Source: Bradyrhizobium sp. CER78 (lineage in GTDB: Bacteria > Pseudomonadota > Alphaproteobacteria > Rhizobiales > Xanthobacteraceae). Taken from it: DNA of 64,000 nucleotides. A program made the position numbers and the translations under genes. The DNA lies in NCBI RefSeq assembly GCF_029846235.1, contig NZ_JARVWP010000005.1:434001-498000 (forward strand), in the 5' to 3' direction. The notes under the pieces were generated by a model. The model did not search any database. It was given only the letters and a program-made list of their open reading frames with translations, and was not told the DNA's origin. Below are positions 34,187-42,456 of the stretch, in pieces (positions within the stretch are counted from its first letter, which is position 1; every line of letters begins with the position of its first letter).

Positions 34187-35248
34187 ATGGACGTGTCACC
34201 TTCTGGTAGCGAGAGCCAAAGCACGCCGCAGCCGCCACAAGCAACGCCCCAGGAGAATGCACACGCCGCAACGCGCATGCCGGCGATCATCGTCGGCGTC
34301 GTTGCCACCATCATCGTCGCGCTGTCTGCCTATTATCTGCTGCGGCCCGAGCCGCTGCTGGTGCAGGGCGAGGTCGATGCGACGCGGCTCGACATCGCCG
34401 CGCGCGTCGACGGTCGCGTCAAGGACATCCCGGTCGAGCGCGGACAGAACGTGACGGCGGGCGCCGTCCTGGTGCAGATCGACAACCCGGAGACGCTTGC
34501 CAAGCAGGACCAGATGCGAGCGGCAAAGGCCGTCGCCGATGCGCAACTCGCCAACGTGCTGGTCGGCACGCGGGTCGAGACCATCGCCGCTCGGAAGGCG
34601 GAGATGGAGCGCGCCGAGGCCGCGCAGGTGCTGGCCCAGAAGACCTTCGATCGCGCCAAAACGTTGACCGAGCAAGGCAACGCGCCGCAGGCCCGCCTCG
34701 ACCAGACCACCGACGCATTGCACGAGGCCGAGCGCGGGCTCGATCAGGCCAAATCGGCCTATGAGCAGGCGGTCAACGGCTACACCAAAGAGGAGCGCGC
34801 GATCGCGAAGGCCAATGTCGAGAAGGCCGAAGCCGACATCCAGAGCGTCCAATCGGTGATCGACCAGCTTGCGGTCTACGCGCCGGTCGCGGCGCAAGTC
34901 TATCAGCGCAACGTCGAGCCGGGCGAATTTGTCTCGCCGGGCGTGCCGCTGGTCACCCTGATCAATCTCGCCGATCTGTGGATTCACTTCGATCTGCGCG
35001 AGGATCTGGTCAAGGGCCTCAAGGTCGGCGACAAGTTCGACGTCCGCATTCCCGCGCTCGACGACCGTCATGTCACGGTCGAAGTCAAGCTGATCGCGAC
35101 CAAGGGCGAATATGCGAGCTGGCGGGCGACGCGCGCCACCGGCGATTTCGACCTGCGGACCTTCTCGATCCGCGCCTATCCGGTCCAGCCGGTGCCCGAG
35201 CTGCGGCCGGGCATGAGCGCCTATCTCGACTGGCGGTCGCGCCAATGA
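34187..35248 (+). CDS. HlyD family membrane fusion protein (first of two)
   Basis: A 353-residue adaptor. A polar Gln/Pro-rich tail of 28 residues is followed by one membrane helix (IIVGVVATIIVALSAYYLL), a lipoyl part (DIAARVDGRVKDIPVERGQN), a coiled-coil hairpin at about 100-220 (Ala/Lys/Glu-rich, with KEERAIAKANVEKAEADIQS), and a beta-barrel end with PELRPGMSAYLDW. It would bridge an inner-membrane exporter and an outer-membrane channel. Its stop codon overlaps the permease start (ATGA at 35245-35248), so the two are translationally coupled. I use the ATG at 34187, preceded by GGGG. Confidence 0.9.
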   Translation: MDVSPSGSESQSTPQPPQATPQENAHAATRMPAIIVGVVATIIVALSAYYLLRPEPLLVQGEVDATRLDIAARVDGRVKDIPVERGQNVTAGAVLVQIDNPETLAKQDQMRAAKAVADAQLANVLVGTRVETIAARKAEMERAEAAQVLAQKTFDRAKTLTEQGNAPQARLDQTTDALHEAERGLDQAKSAYEQAVNGYTKEERAIAKANVEKAEADIQSVQSVIDQLAVYAPVAAQVYQRNVEPGEFVSPGVPLVTLINLADLWIHFDLREDLVKGLKVGDKFDVRIPALDDRHVTVEVKLIATKGEYASWRATRATGDFDLRTFSIRAYPVQPVPELRPGMSAYLDWRSRQ

Positions 35249-37575
35249 GGCTCGCCTCAAAGCCCGGATTCTGGCAGGTCGCACAGCGCGAGTGCCGGTG
35301 GCTGTTCCGCGACCGCGTGGCACTGCTGCTGATCTTCGGCGTGCCGCTGTTTGCCTTCGTCGTGCTCACCACCGTGTTCAGCCAGCCGGTGATCCGCGGC
35401 CTCGGCGTCACCATCGTCGACACCGACAAGTCGGATACCTCGCGCGCGCTGACGCAGCACGTGGCCGCATCTCCGAGCCTGAAAATCGTCGACGACTCCG
35501 GCTCGCTGTCCACCGCCGTGCAGGACATCCGCTCCGGCAAGGCGATTTCGGCGATCTTCATTCCGCCGAACTTCGAACGCGACCTGAAGGCCGATCGCCG
35601 CCCGCAGGTCGTGGGCTTCTACAACCAGCAATTCCTCACGGCGGCCGGCATCGCATCGTCGGGGCTGAACGATGCGCTGACGGCAGCGGCGAACGCGGCC
35701 GCGCCCGCCGGCCGCGCCGCACCGGCGCCGGCGTCGATCGGAACGCTGAGCGCGGAGACCATCGCCTTGGTCAATCCGCAAAAGAACTACGCGCAATTCC
35801 TGCTGCGCGCGCTGCTGCCGACCATCATCCATGTCGTGATCACGCTGGCCGCGGGCTACTCGGTCGGCTCCGAATTCCGCCGCCGCAGCGGGCGGGAGTG
35901 GCTCGCAAGCGCAGGCGGCGATCCGGTCGCAGCGCTGGCCGGCAAGCTGGCGCCGCTGTTCTGCATCTTCGTCGTGATCATGCTGGCGGTGACCCTCGTG
36001 CTGGAGGGCGCACTGCAGATCCCGTTCAAGGGCGACATCCTGCTGATGATCGCCGCCGGCTCGCTGCTCATCATCGCCTATCTGTCGATCGGTGCGCTGT
36101 TGCAGCTCGTGGTCGGCGACCTCGCGACGGGACTGGGACTTGCCGGCCTGATCGCCTCCCCCGCGTTCGGCTATGCGGGTGTCGGTTTTCCGACCATCGG
36201 CATGAACACGTTTGCGCAGGTCTGGAGCGCGATCCTGCCGCTGCGCTGGTACATGGCGGTGCTGATGGGACAGGCGGCGCGCGGATTGCCGGTCTCGGAA
36301 TCCGCAACTCCCTTCGCTGCGCTCGCCGGGCTCACACTGCTGTTTGCCGCTCTTGCATGGCTGCGCATGGCAGGCCTCACGCGCAAGGGCTTCTTCGAGA
36401 CGGCTCGGCCTGCCGAAGCGCCGGAGCGCGGCCCGACGCCGCCCGGCATCGGCGGCGCCTTCCTGACGGAGTGGCGGCGCGTGCTCGGAACGCGCAGTGC
36501 CTTCACCTTGCTGTTCCTGGCGCCCCTGATCTACGGCATCTATTATCCGCAACCCTATCTGAACCAGATCCTGCGCAAGCTCCCGATCGCGGTCGTCGAC
36601 AATGATCTCAGCGATCTGTCTCGCCAGGTCGTCGAAACGCTCGATGCCAGCGGGGCATTGAGCGTGACGGTCCGCGCCCGCACGCTTGCGGAGGCGCGGA
36701 GCGCGATCGATCGCGGCGAAGCGTTTGCCGCGGTGCAGATCCCGCCCGGCACCGAGCGCGACGTGCTCAAGGGCATCACCGCCCACATCCCGGTCTACGC
36801 CGATGCCACCTATCTGTTCATCTTCCGCTCGACCGCCGGCGCCGTCGCCACCGCGATCGGCACGCTGACATCCGAGCTGGTGTCGCGCGGCGCCCGCTCC
36901 GACGGCAGCCTTGTCAAGGCGAAGCTGGCGAGCCTCAGCCCGGCCAATGTCCTGCTGCAACCGATCTTCAATCCGGTCGGCGGCTACGCCAGCTACATCG
37001 TCCCGGCGGCGTTCATCCTGATCCTACAACAAACGCTGCTGATCGGCGCGGCAATGCTCACCGGCACGGCGCTGGCGAACTCCCGCAACACCGTTGCCGG
37101 CGTGTTCGGGCGCGGCATCGCCCACCTGACCATCTATTTGCCGGCGCTCGCGCTCTATCTGATCGTGCTGCCGCGGGTCTACGGTTTCTCGACGCTCGGG
37201 CATCTGCCGCAGGTCTTCGCGCTGGCGACCGTCTTCCTGCTGGCGACAAGCTTCCTGGGACAGGCGATCGGCGCCTGGTTCACGCGGCCGGAGAATGCCA
37301 CCATCCTGCTGCTGGCGACCAGCCTGCCGCAATTCTTCACCGCCGGCTTCGCATGGCCGCGCGAGGCGATTCCCGATGCGGCCACCGCGCTCGGCCGGCT
37401 GTTCCCGGCCGACTCGGCGATCGACGGCCTCGTGCGCATCAACCAGCTCGGCGCAAGCATCTGGGAGGTCTCGCACGACTGGTTCAGATTGTGGTGTCTG
37501 GCACTGGGCTATTTCGTGCTCGCGGTGATCTCCGCGCTGGTGTTCAAGAGAGGACAGCAACATGCCCAACACTAG
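35245..37575 (+). CDS. Double ABC-2 type permease (two fused YhhJ-like modules)
   Basis: A 776-residue inner-membrane protein made of two tandem ABC-2 modules. Module 1 (about 1-390) starts FWQVAQRECRWLFRDRVALL with a large periplasmic domain at 50-175 and a helix block ending GQAARGLPVSE. Module 2 (about 415-770) starts GGAFLTEWRRVLGTRSAFTL, has a periplasmic domain at 445-560 and ends VISALVFKRG. Each has the N-terminal helix, soluble domain and five helices of DrrB/YhhJ-type permeases, which in E. coli pair with separate ATPases. Here no ATP-binding gene is present. It overlaps both flanking HlyD genes (4 and 14 bp). Confidence 0.87.
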   Translation: MRLASKPGFWQVAQRECRWLFRDRVALLLIFGVPLFAFVVLTTVFSQPVIRGLGVTIVDTDKSDTSRALTQHVAASPSLKIVDDSGSLSTAVQDIRSGKAISAIFIPPNFERDLKADRRPQVVGFYNQQFLTAAGIASSGLNDALTAAANAAAPAGRAAPAPASIGTLSAETIALVNPQKNYAQFLLRALLPTIIHVVITLAAGYSVGSEFRRRSGREWLASAGGDPVAALAGKLAPLFCIFVVIMLAVTLVLEGALQIPFKGDILLMIAAGSLLIIAYLSIGALLQLVVGDLATGLGLAGLIASPAFGYAGVGFPTIGMNTFAQVWSAILPLRWYMAVLMGQAARGLPVSESATPFAALAGLTLLFAALAWLRMAGLTRKGFFETARPAEAPERGPTPPGIGGAFLTEWRRVLGTRSAFTLLFLAPLIYGIYYPQPYLNQILRKLPIAVVDNDLSDLSRQVVETLDASGALSVTVRARTLAEARSAIDRGEAFAAVQIPPGTERDVLKGITAHIPVYADATYLFIFRSTAGAVATAIGTLTSELVSRGARSDGSLVKAKLASLSPANVLLQPIFNPVGGYASYIVPAAFILILQQTLLIGAAMLTGTALANSRNTVAGVFGRGIAHLTIYLPALALYLIVLPRVYGFSTLGHLPQVFALATVFLLATSFLGQAIGAWFTRPENATILLLATSLPQFFTAGFAWPREAIPDAATALGRLFPADSAIDGLVRINQLGASIWEVSHDWFRLWCLALGYFVLAVISALVFKRGQQHAQH

Positions 37576-38533
37576 GCGCGTCGCCATGGCAGCGATCCCG
37601 CTGGTGCTCGTCGCGGGCGCGCTGGTCTACGCCGGGAGCCGCGCGACGCCGGCCCCCGCGATCGTCGGCGTGGTCCGCTCGACCGAAGTCAGGATCGAGC
37701 CGGAGGTGAACGGCCAGCTGGTGTCGATCGCGGTCGAGAAAGGCGCCCAGGTGCACGCCGGCGACGTCCTCGCCAGGCTCTCCGCCGTTGAACTGACCGC
37801 GCAGGCGGACCAGGCGCGGGCGGCGCTCGCCTCCGCGGTCGCGAGCCGCAACAACGTCTATGCCGGCGTGCGCCGCGAGCAGGTCGATTCACTCAAGGCA
37901 GCAATCTCCAAGGCCAATTCGCGACTCGACTATGTCGAGGCCCAGCTCAAGCGGATCAGCACGCTGGCGGGACAGAATTTCGAAACCCAGCAGGCGCTCG
38001 ACCAGGCCGAGAATGATGTTGCCGCGGCCCGCGCCGGTGTGGCGGCGGCCCAGGCGAATTACGACGCCGCGGTGGCGGGGCCGACCAAGGAGGAGCGCGC
38101 CATCGCCGATGCGCAGGTGCAGGCTGCCACGGCCGCCGTCGCGGTGCTCGAGCGCCGGCTCGACAAGATGGTGCTGCGCGCGCCGGTCGACGGCGTGGTC
38201 AGCGTGATCGCCGCGGAACTGGGCGAGAACGTTCGTGCGGGTCAGACGATCATGGCGGTCGCGGCGGCCGGTCAGCAATGGCTCTCGTTCAACGTGCGCG
38301 AGGACCATCTCAACGGTCTTGCGATCGGAAACACCGTGAACGTGACACGAAGCGCCGCCAATGGCGCGACCAAGGCCCTCGTCACCGAGTTGCGGCCGCT
38401 CGGGGTGTTCGCCACCTGGCAGGCCGAGCGCGTGATCGGCGATCACGACCGCAATACGCTGCGGCTGCGCCTCGATCCCGCGGGCGCTGCGGAAGGTCTC
38501 GAACCCGGCATGGGCGTCCGGATCGAGCGTTGA
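37562..38533 (+). CDS. HlyD family membrane fusion protein (second of two)
   Basis: A 323-residue adaptor: N-terminal helix (VAMAAIPLVLVAGALVYAG), lipoyl strand (VRIEPEVNGQLVSIAVEKGA), coiled-coil hairpin at about 75-200 (SLKAAISKANSRLDYVEAQL, then EERAIADAQVQAA), and the closing lipoyl and barrel parts (RAPVDGVVSVIAAELGENVR, then GLEPGMGVRIER). It shares the TKEERAIA segment with the first HlyD gene of the operon, which suggests an old duplication. Its ATG lies 14 bp inside the permease gene. A pump with two adaptors and a double permease might form one heteromeric complex. Confidence 0.9.
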   Translation: MPNTRRVAMAAIPLVLVAGALVYAGSRATPAPAIVGVVRSTEVRIEPEVNGQLVSIAVEKGAQVHAGDVLARLSAVELTAQADQARAALASAVASRNNVYAGVRREQVDSLKAAISKANSRLDYVEAQLKRISTLAGQNFETQQALDQAENDVAAARAGVAAAQANYDAAVAGPTKEERAIADAQVQAATAAVAVLERRLDKMVLRAPVDGVVSVIAAELGENVRAGQTIMAVAAAGQQWLSFNVREDHLNGLAIGNTVNVTRSAANGATKALVTELRPLGVFATWQAERVIGDHDRNTLRLRLDPAGAAEGLEPGMGVRIER

Positions 38534-38585
38534 AGCAAACGACCCCCGGCCGTCATCGGACTGTCAGGAGCTTGAGACTAAGAAG

Positions 38586-38616
38586 GCAGCCGGACCGGCC
38601 CTGTCCGGCTCTGCCC
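38586..38616 (+). terminator. Hairpin closing the HlyD-permease-HlyD operon
   Basis: GGCAG-CCGGAC pairs with GTCCGG-CT-CTGCC (one 2-base bulge) with a 7-base loop. It is 52 bp after the stop. No strong T-run follows. Confidence 0.5.
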
Positions 38617-38661
38617 TTGCGGCATTCGACCCGATACCGCACAAAAGATGGAGCGTTGGCC

Positions 38662-40059
38662 GTGAAGCAGATTCGTTCACGACGGAAGATACATGTTGGA
38701 GCGATGCTGCTCGGTGCGGCGGCCCTGGCGGTGCTGCTGCCGTCGATGGCGTCGGCGCAAACCGGTTCGGCGCCATCAGGCGCCAAACCCTTCCTCACCG
38801 TGGACGGCAAGCAGCCGCTCGTGATCGGACATCGCGGCGTGCCGGGCCTGGTGCCCGAGGAGACCGAAGCATCGTATGAGCTGGCCGCCGACCTCGGAAC
38901 GGACTCGCTCGAGGAGGACCTGCATCTGACCAAGGATTGCGTGCTGGTGGCGCGGCACAATCCATGGCTCGGCGACAACACCAATGTCGCCGAGGTGGCC
39001 AAGACCAACGCCGAGGTTGCGGCTCGCAAGCGCACGGCGCCGGGCGTTCCCGTCAAGGTGAAATGGCCGCAAACCCCCACCAGCGGACCGGCCGAGTATC
39101 CGACCGATCTCATCGATCCAGCCGATCCCAAATCGGTGCTGAAAGCCCTGATCGTCGACGGCGATGACCACACCAATGACTGGTCGATCACCGATTTCAC
39201 CATGGCCGAGCTGAGGCAGTGGATCGCCGGCACCACCTATGATGCGGCCAACGAACGGCCAAAACTGTTCAACGGCAAATTCCCGATCATCAGCTTCCAG
39301 GACATCATCGACATCGCCAAGGCCAAGAGCAAGGCGACGGGGCGCTCAATCTCGGTCTATCCGGAAACCAAGAATCCAACCTGGAACAATGCCCAGGCGA
39401 TCGCCAATGGCTGCGGCGTGCCCGGCAGCCATCCGCTCGAGGATGCCCTGATCAAGATCATCAAGGAGAACGGCCTCAATTCGAAGGACGCGCCCATCAT
39501 CGTGCAGAGCTTCGAGCCCGGCAGCCTGAAATACATGCGCAGTCACGGTCTGGAGACGCGGCAGGTCCAGCTGATCGACGGCAACGGCGTCGACTTCAAG
39601 ACCGGCAAGGTGCTGCTCAACAACATCGCCAATTCCCGCCCCTACGACTGGACGGTTGCGGGTGACAGCCGCACCTTCGATGCGATGCTGACGCCGGATG
39701 GCCTCGCGGAGATCAAGACCTATGCCGACGGTATCGGTCCGTGGAAGGCCTATATTGTTCCCTACAAGATCGCGCCCTGGAAGGACGCTGGCGCTGACGG
39801 GAAGCCCTACAAGGGATCGACGGCGGAGGCCTCGACGCAGGATGCGACCAGCGTGATTGCCGACGCGCACAAGCTCGGCCTGTTCGTGCACGTCTTCACG
39901 TTCCGGAACGAGAAGAAATATCTGGCTAGCGATTATCGCAACGATCCAAGCCTCGAGTATCTGAAGTTCTTCCGTCTCGGCGTCGATGGGGTATTCACCG
40001 ATTTCACCCACACCGGCGTTGCCGCCCGCGCGGCCTACTTGCGCGAACTGGGCTGGTGA
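38662..40059 (+). CDS. glpQ: Secreted glycerophosphodiester phosphodiesterase
   Basis: A 465-residue periplasmic enzyme that splits glycerophosphodiesters from phospholipids into glycerol-3-phosphate and an alcohol. I start it at the GTG at 38662, since GGAG lies 8 bp before it; no ATG is in frame nearby. The signal peptide (IHVGAMLLGAAALAVLLPSMASA) is followed by the GDPD N-terminal motif VIGHRGVPGLVPEET, SLEEDLHLTKDCVLVARHN (Glu/Asp metal ligands and the His), and IVQSFEPGSLKYM, then GVDGVFTDFT near the end. It is long for the family, as are GlpQ-like secreted members. The symbol is by family only. Confidence 0.88.
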   Translation: MKQIRSRRKIHVGAMLLGAAALAVLLPSMASAQTGSAPSGAKPFLTVDGKQPLVIGHRGVPGLVPEETEASYELAADLGTDSLEEDLHLTKDCVLVARHNPWLGDNTNVAEVAKTNAEVAARKRTAPGVPVKVKWPQTPTSGPAEYPTDLIDPADPKSVLKALIVDGDDHTNDWSITDFTMAELRQWIAGTTYDAANERPKLFNGKFPIISFQDIIDIAKAKSKATGRSISVYPETKNPTWNNAQAIANGCGVPGSHPLEDALIKIIKENGLNSKDAPIIVQSFEPGSLKYMRSHGLETRQVQLIDGNGVDFKTGKVLLNNIANSRPYDWTVAGDSRTFDAMLTPDGLAEIKTYADGIGPWKAYIVPYKIAPWKDAGADGKPYKGSTAEASTQDATSVIADAHKLGLFVHVFTFRNEKKYLASDYRNDPSLEYLKFFRLGVDGVFTDFTHTGVAARAAYLRELGW

Positions 40060-40096
40060 GGCCAGCAGCCGAGCGCAGGTTTGTGGCGCAACAAGA

Positions 40097-40124
40097 CGCG
40101 CCCGGCATCACCGGGCGCGCTTGT
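40097..40124 (+). terminator. Rho-independent terminator after the glycerophosphodiesterase gene
   Basis: CGCGCCCGG (40097-40105) pairs with CCGGGCGCG (40111-40119), extended by CAAG/CTTG. A TTGTCTTT tail follows. It lies between convergent genes and may serve both. Confidence 0.85.
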
Positions 40125-40146
40125 CTTTCATATGATGCGATCCGCG

Positions 40147-40692
40147 TTATTCGGTCGAATATTTGAACTCCGGCATCGCCTTCAGCTCATCCTTGGTCGC
40201 ATTGAACACCGCGTGGTCCGGATACCAGGGATTGGGCTTTGACGCCGTCGCGGGCGCTGCCGGCGCAGTACCCGTGGTGCTTGTCGGCGACATCTTGTTG
40301 CTGCTGCCGCCGCCGGTGTTCGAGGCGCCGGTATAGGCGATCGGCTCGTCGACGAACTTCACCTTGTCGAGCGGCACGGCGACCAGATGCTCGCCGACGC
40401 CAAGGAAGCCGCCGACACCGATCACGACCGCCTTGATGGTACCGCCCTTCTCCATCAAGAGATCATTGATCGAGCCGACGCTTTCGTTCTTGTCGTTGTA
40501 CACGCTCAGGCCGACGACCTTCGACGCGCGCCAGTTGCCCTTGAACTCGGTCGACGTGGCTGACGTCGATGCCGCAGGAGCCGGCGACGCCGCGGGAGAC
40601 TTGTCGCCCTTGTCGGTGGGCGTCTGCGCAAAGGCGACGGTTGCGAGCAGCGCGGTGCCGGCGGCGCCGGCGATGATGGATTTGACCAACAT
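40147..40692 (-). CDS. Secreted PRC-barrel domain protein
   Basis: A 181-residue exported protein. The signal peptide is MLVKSIIAGAAGTALLATVA-FAQ. A Ser/Ala/Thr-rich segment follows, then a PRC-barrel domain (ASKVVGLSVYNDKNESVGSI, then AVVIGVGGFLGVGEHLVAVP) at about 50-110. The rest is a Pro/Thr/Ala-rich tail ending KAMPEFKYSTE. PRC-barrels are small beta folds of varied roles. A strong ribosome binding site (GAGGAGAGCC) sets the start at 40692. It is followed upstream by a second PRC-barrel gene on the same strand, cytoplasmic, 360 bp away. Confidence 0.87.
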   Translation of the reverse strand: MLVKSIIAGAAGTALLATVAFAQTPTDKGDKSPAASPAPAASTSATSTEFKGNWRASKVVGLSVYNDKNESVGSINDLLMEKGGTIKAVVIGVGGFLGVGEHLVAVPLDKVKFVDEPIAYTGASNTGGGSSNKMSPTSTTGTAPAAPATASKPNPWYPDHAVFNATKDELKAMPEFKYSTE

Positions 40693-41052
40693 GATGGCTC
40701 TCCTCATTTCGCAAAATCGATGCATGGAGAACCCGTCATCTCCACAACCGTTCCTAACGGAACTGCGGTCAAACGCCGCTTCGGTCTGTGGCAGCGCCGA
40801 ACATGCGATGCAGCAGGCTTGGCGCGTGGACTTTCCGGCGCACGCAGCGTCGCGGTCCCTTGACGAAAGTAATCGTCGCCTCTCAAGTAAGCCGCGGTTG
40901 AGCCTCACGACTGCGCCGGATGCAGTCCCCGATGTGACGATGTTCGGCGCACTAAGTTGTCCCGGCGAACCGCGCTGCGCAAGCGGACACGCGCCCCCGC
41001 AGCCGCATCATCGATCGACACGCGTCGATCATGCGCACATCTGACCCCGCGC
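40693..41052. other. Gene-free region between two PRC-barrel genes
   Basis: 360 bp. I see no repeat of the window's families and no credible small gene. It should carry the promoter of the 40147-40692 gene. Confidence 0.5.
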
Positions 41053-41430
41053 TCAGAAGCCGCCCCAATAGGGCGGCACGCCGTAGAAGCGATGCAGCTC
41101 GACCTCCTGCGAACGGTCGCCCCAATCGAAATCCTTGTCGGCGCGGAATGACGGCGCGCGCTTCAGCTCATCATCCTCGATATCGAGCTCGTAGGCCTCG
41201 AACTTCGGGTTGTAGTGCAGCCGGCCCCACGGCAGCGGAATCAGATTGGTTCCGATCCCGAGGAAGCCCCCGAAGCTCAGTACTGCGTACGACACCTTGC
41301 CCGAGATCTTGTCGATCATCAGCCGCTCGATATGGCCGATCATGTCGCCATTGGCCCGGCGCACCGCCGTCCCCTCGACGCGATCGCTTGCAATGAGCTG
41401 ATGCGGCCTTGTCCTGACCTCGACAGCCAT
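41053..41430 (-). CDS. Cytoplasmic PRC-barrel domain protein
   Basis: A 125-residue protein that is nearly all PRC-barrel: LIASDRVEGTAVRRANGDMI, then GHIERLMIDKISGKVSYAVL and SFGGFLGIGTNLIPLPWGRL. The remaining acidic tail ends PPYWGGF. Family members have varied roles, including the PRC-barrel of the 16S rRNA processing protein RimM. GGGAGGATGAG just before the ATG at 41430 supports the start. No signal peptide. Rhizobia encode several such stand-alone barrels, some linked to stress responses; the role here is not known. Confidence 0.88.
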   Translation of the reverse strand: MAVEVRTRPHQLIASDRVEGTAVRRANGDMIGHIERLMIDKISGKVSYAVLSFGGFLGIGTNLIPLPWGRLHYNPKFEAYELDIEDDELKRAPSFRADKDFDWGDRSQEVELHRFYGVPPYWGGF

Positions 41431-41716
41431 CTCATCCTCCCTGACCTGAAAGGGAAACAACGCATCGCCGGGGGAGCGGGTTCCGGCCCTGGATATGACA
41501 GCCGCCCTTCCCTTTTCCGGGCCGGCACGGCGGCTCGGAGCGGAGCCCGGCCTGGGAGAGATCCACTCGTATTTCAACGCATTAGGCTTGATGACGGAAC
41601 GATAACTTTTCTCCGCACCGCCGACCTGCTAACTCGTTCTGCCGGGCAAGATTTCAGACATACACTGAAACAAAATTCCTGAGCCGCTTTCCCCGAATCA
41701 CGGACAAAAGATCGGT

Positions 41717-42454
41717 ATGACCCAGGCTGCGCCCAACATCCTCGTCGTCGAGGACGACCGCGAAACGCGGTCCCTCATCGCAAAATACCTCCGCACCAAT
41801 TCCTGCCATGTCACGACCGCCTCCGACGGCCGCGAAATGGCCAAGGCCATGACCGATCACCGGGTGGATCTCCTGGTGCTCGACGTCATGCTGCCCGGCG
41901 AGGACGGCCTCAGCCTGTGCCGCAAGGTGCGGGCCGAGTCGCAGACTCCGATCATCATGCTGACCGCGCGCGGCGAGGATGTCGACCGCATCCTCGGCCT
42001 CGAGATGGGCGCCGACGATTACCTGGCCAAGCCGTTCAACCCGCGCGAGCTGCTGGCCCGGATCAATGCGGTGCTGCGCCGGCAGGCCGCCGCGCGCAAT
42101 GCCAGCGCGATCGAGGGGGCAACCATGCTGACCTTCCTCGGCTGGCGCATCGACATCCGCCTGCGCGAGCTGCGCAACCCCGAAGGCGCGCGCGTCGCCA
42201 TGACCAGCGCCGAGTTCGACCTGCTGCGCACCTTCTGCGAGCGGCCCGGCCGCGTGCTGTCGCGCGACAGCCTGCTCGACTTGACGCAGGGCCGCAGCGC
42301 CGGCTCGTTCGAGCGTTCGATCGACGTGCTGGTCAGCCGCATCCGTCGCAAGATCGAGCCCGATCCGCAGGAAGCTACCATGATCAAGACGGTGCGGTCC
42401 GGCGGCTATGTGTTCACGCCGAGGGTGGAGGCGGTTGCCGCCACGAGCAACTGA
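41717..42454 (+). CDS. OmpR family response regulator
   Basis: A 245-residue two-component regulator. The receiver has E12-D13-D14, phosphoacceptor D56 in LLVLDVMLP, T83 in MLTARGEDVD and K105 in YLAKPFNPRE. The winged helix at about 140-235 has VAMTSAEFDLLRTFCERPGR, the positioning helix SFERSIDVLVSRIRRKIE and MIKTVRSGGYVFTP. Its kinase gene starts 2 bp after the stop, so they are an obligate pair. The regulator is of the OmpR/RstA group. Target genes are not apparent in this window. Confidence 0.95.
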   Translation: MTQAAPNILVVEDDRETRSLIAKYLRTNSCHVTTASDGREMAKAMTDHRVDLLVLDVMLPGEDGLSLCRKVRAESQTPIIMLTARGEDVDRILGLEMGADDYLAKPFNPRELLARINAVLRRQAAARNASAIEGATMLTFLGWRIDIRLRELRNPEGARVAMTSAEFDLLRTFCERPGRVLSRDSLLDLTQGRSAGSFERSIDVLVSRIRRKIEPDPQEATMIKTVRSGGYVFTPRVEAVAATSN

Positions 42455-42456
42455 CC

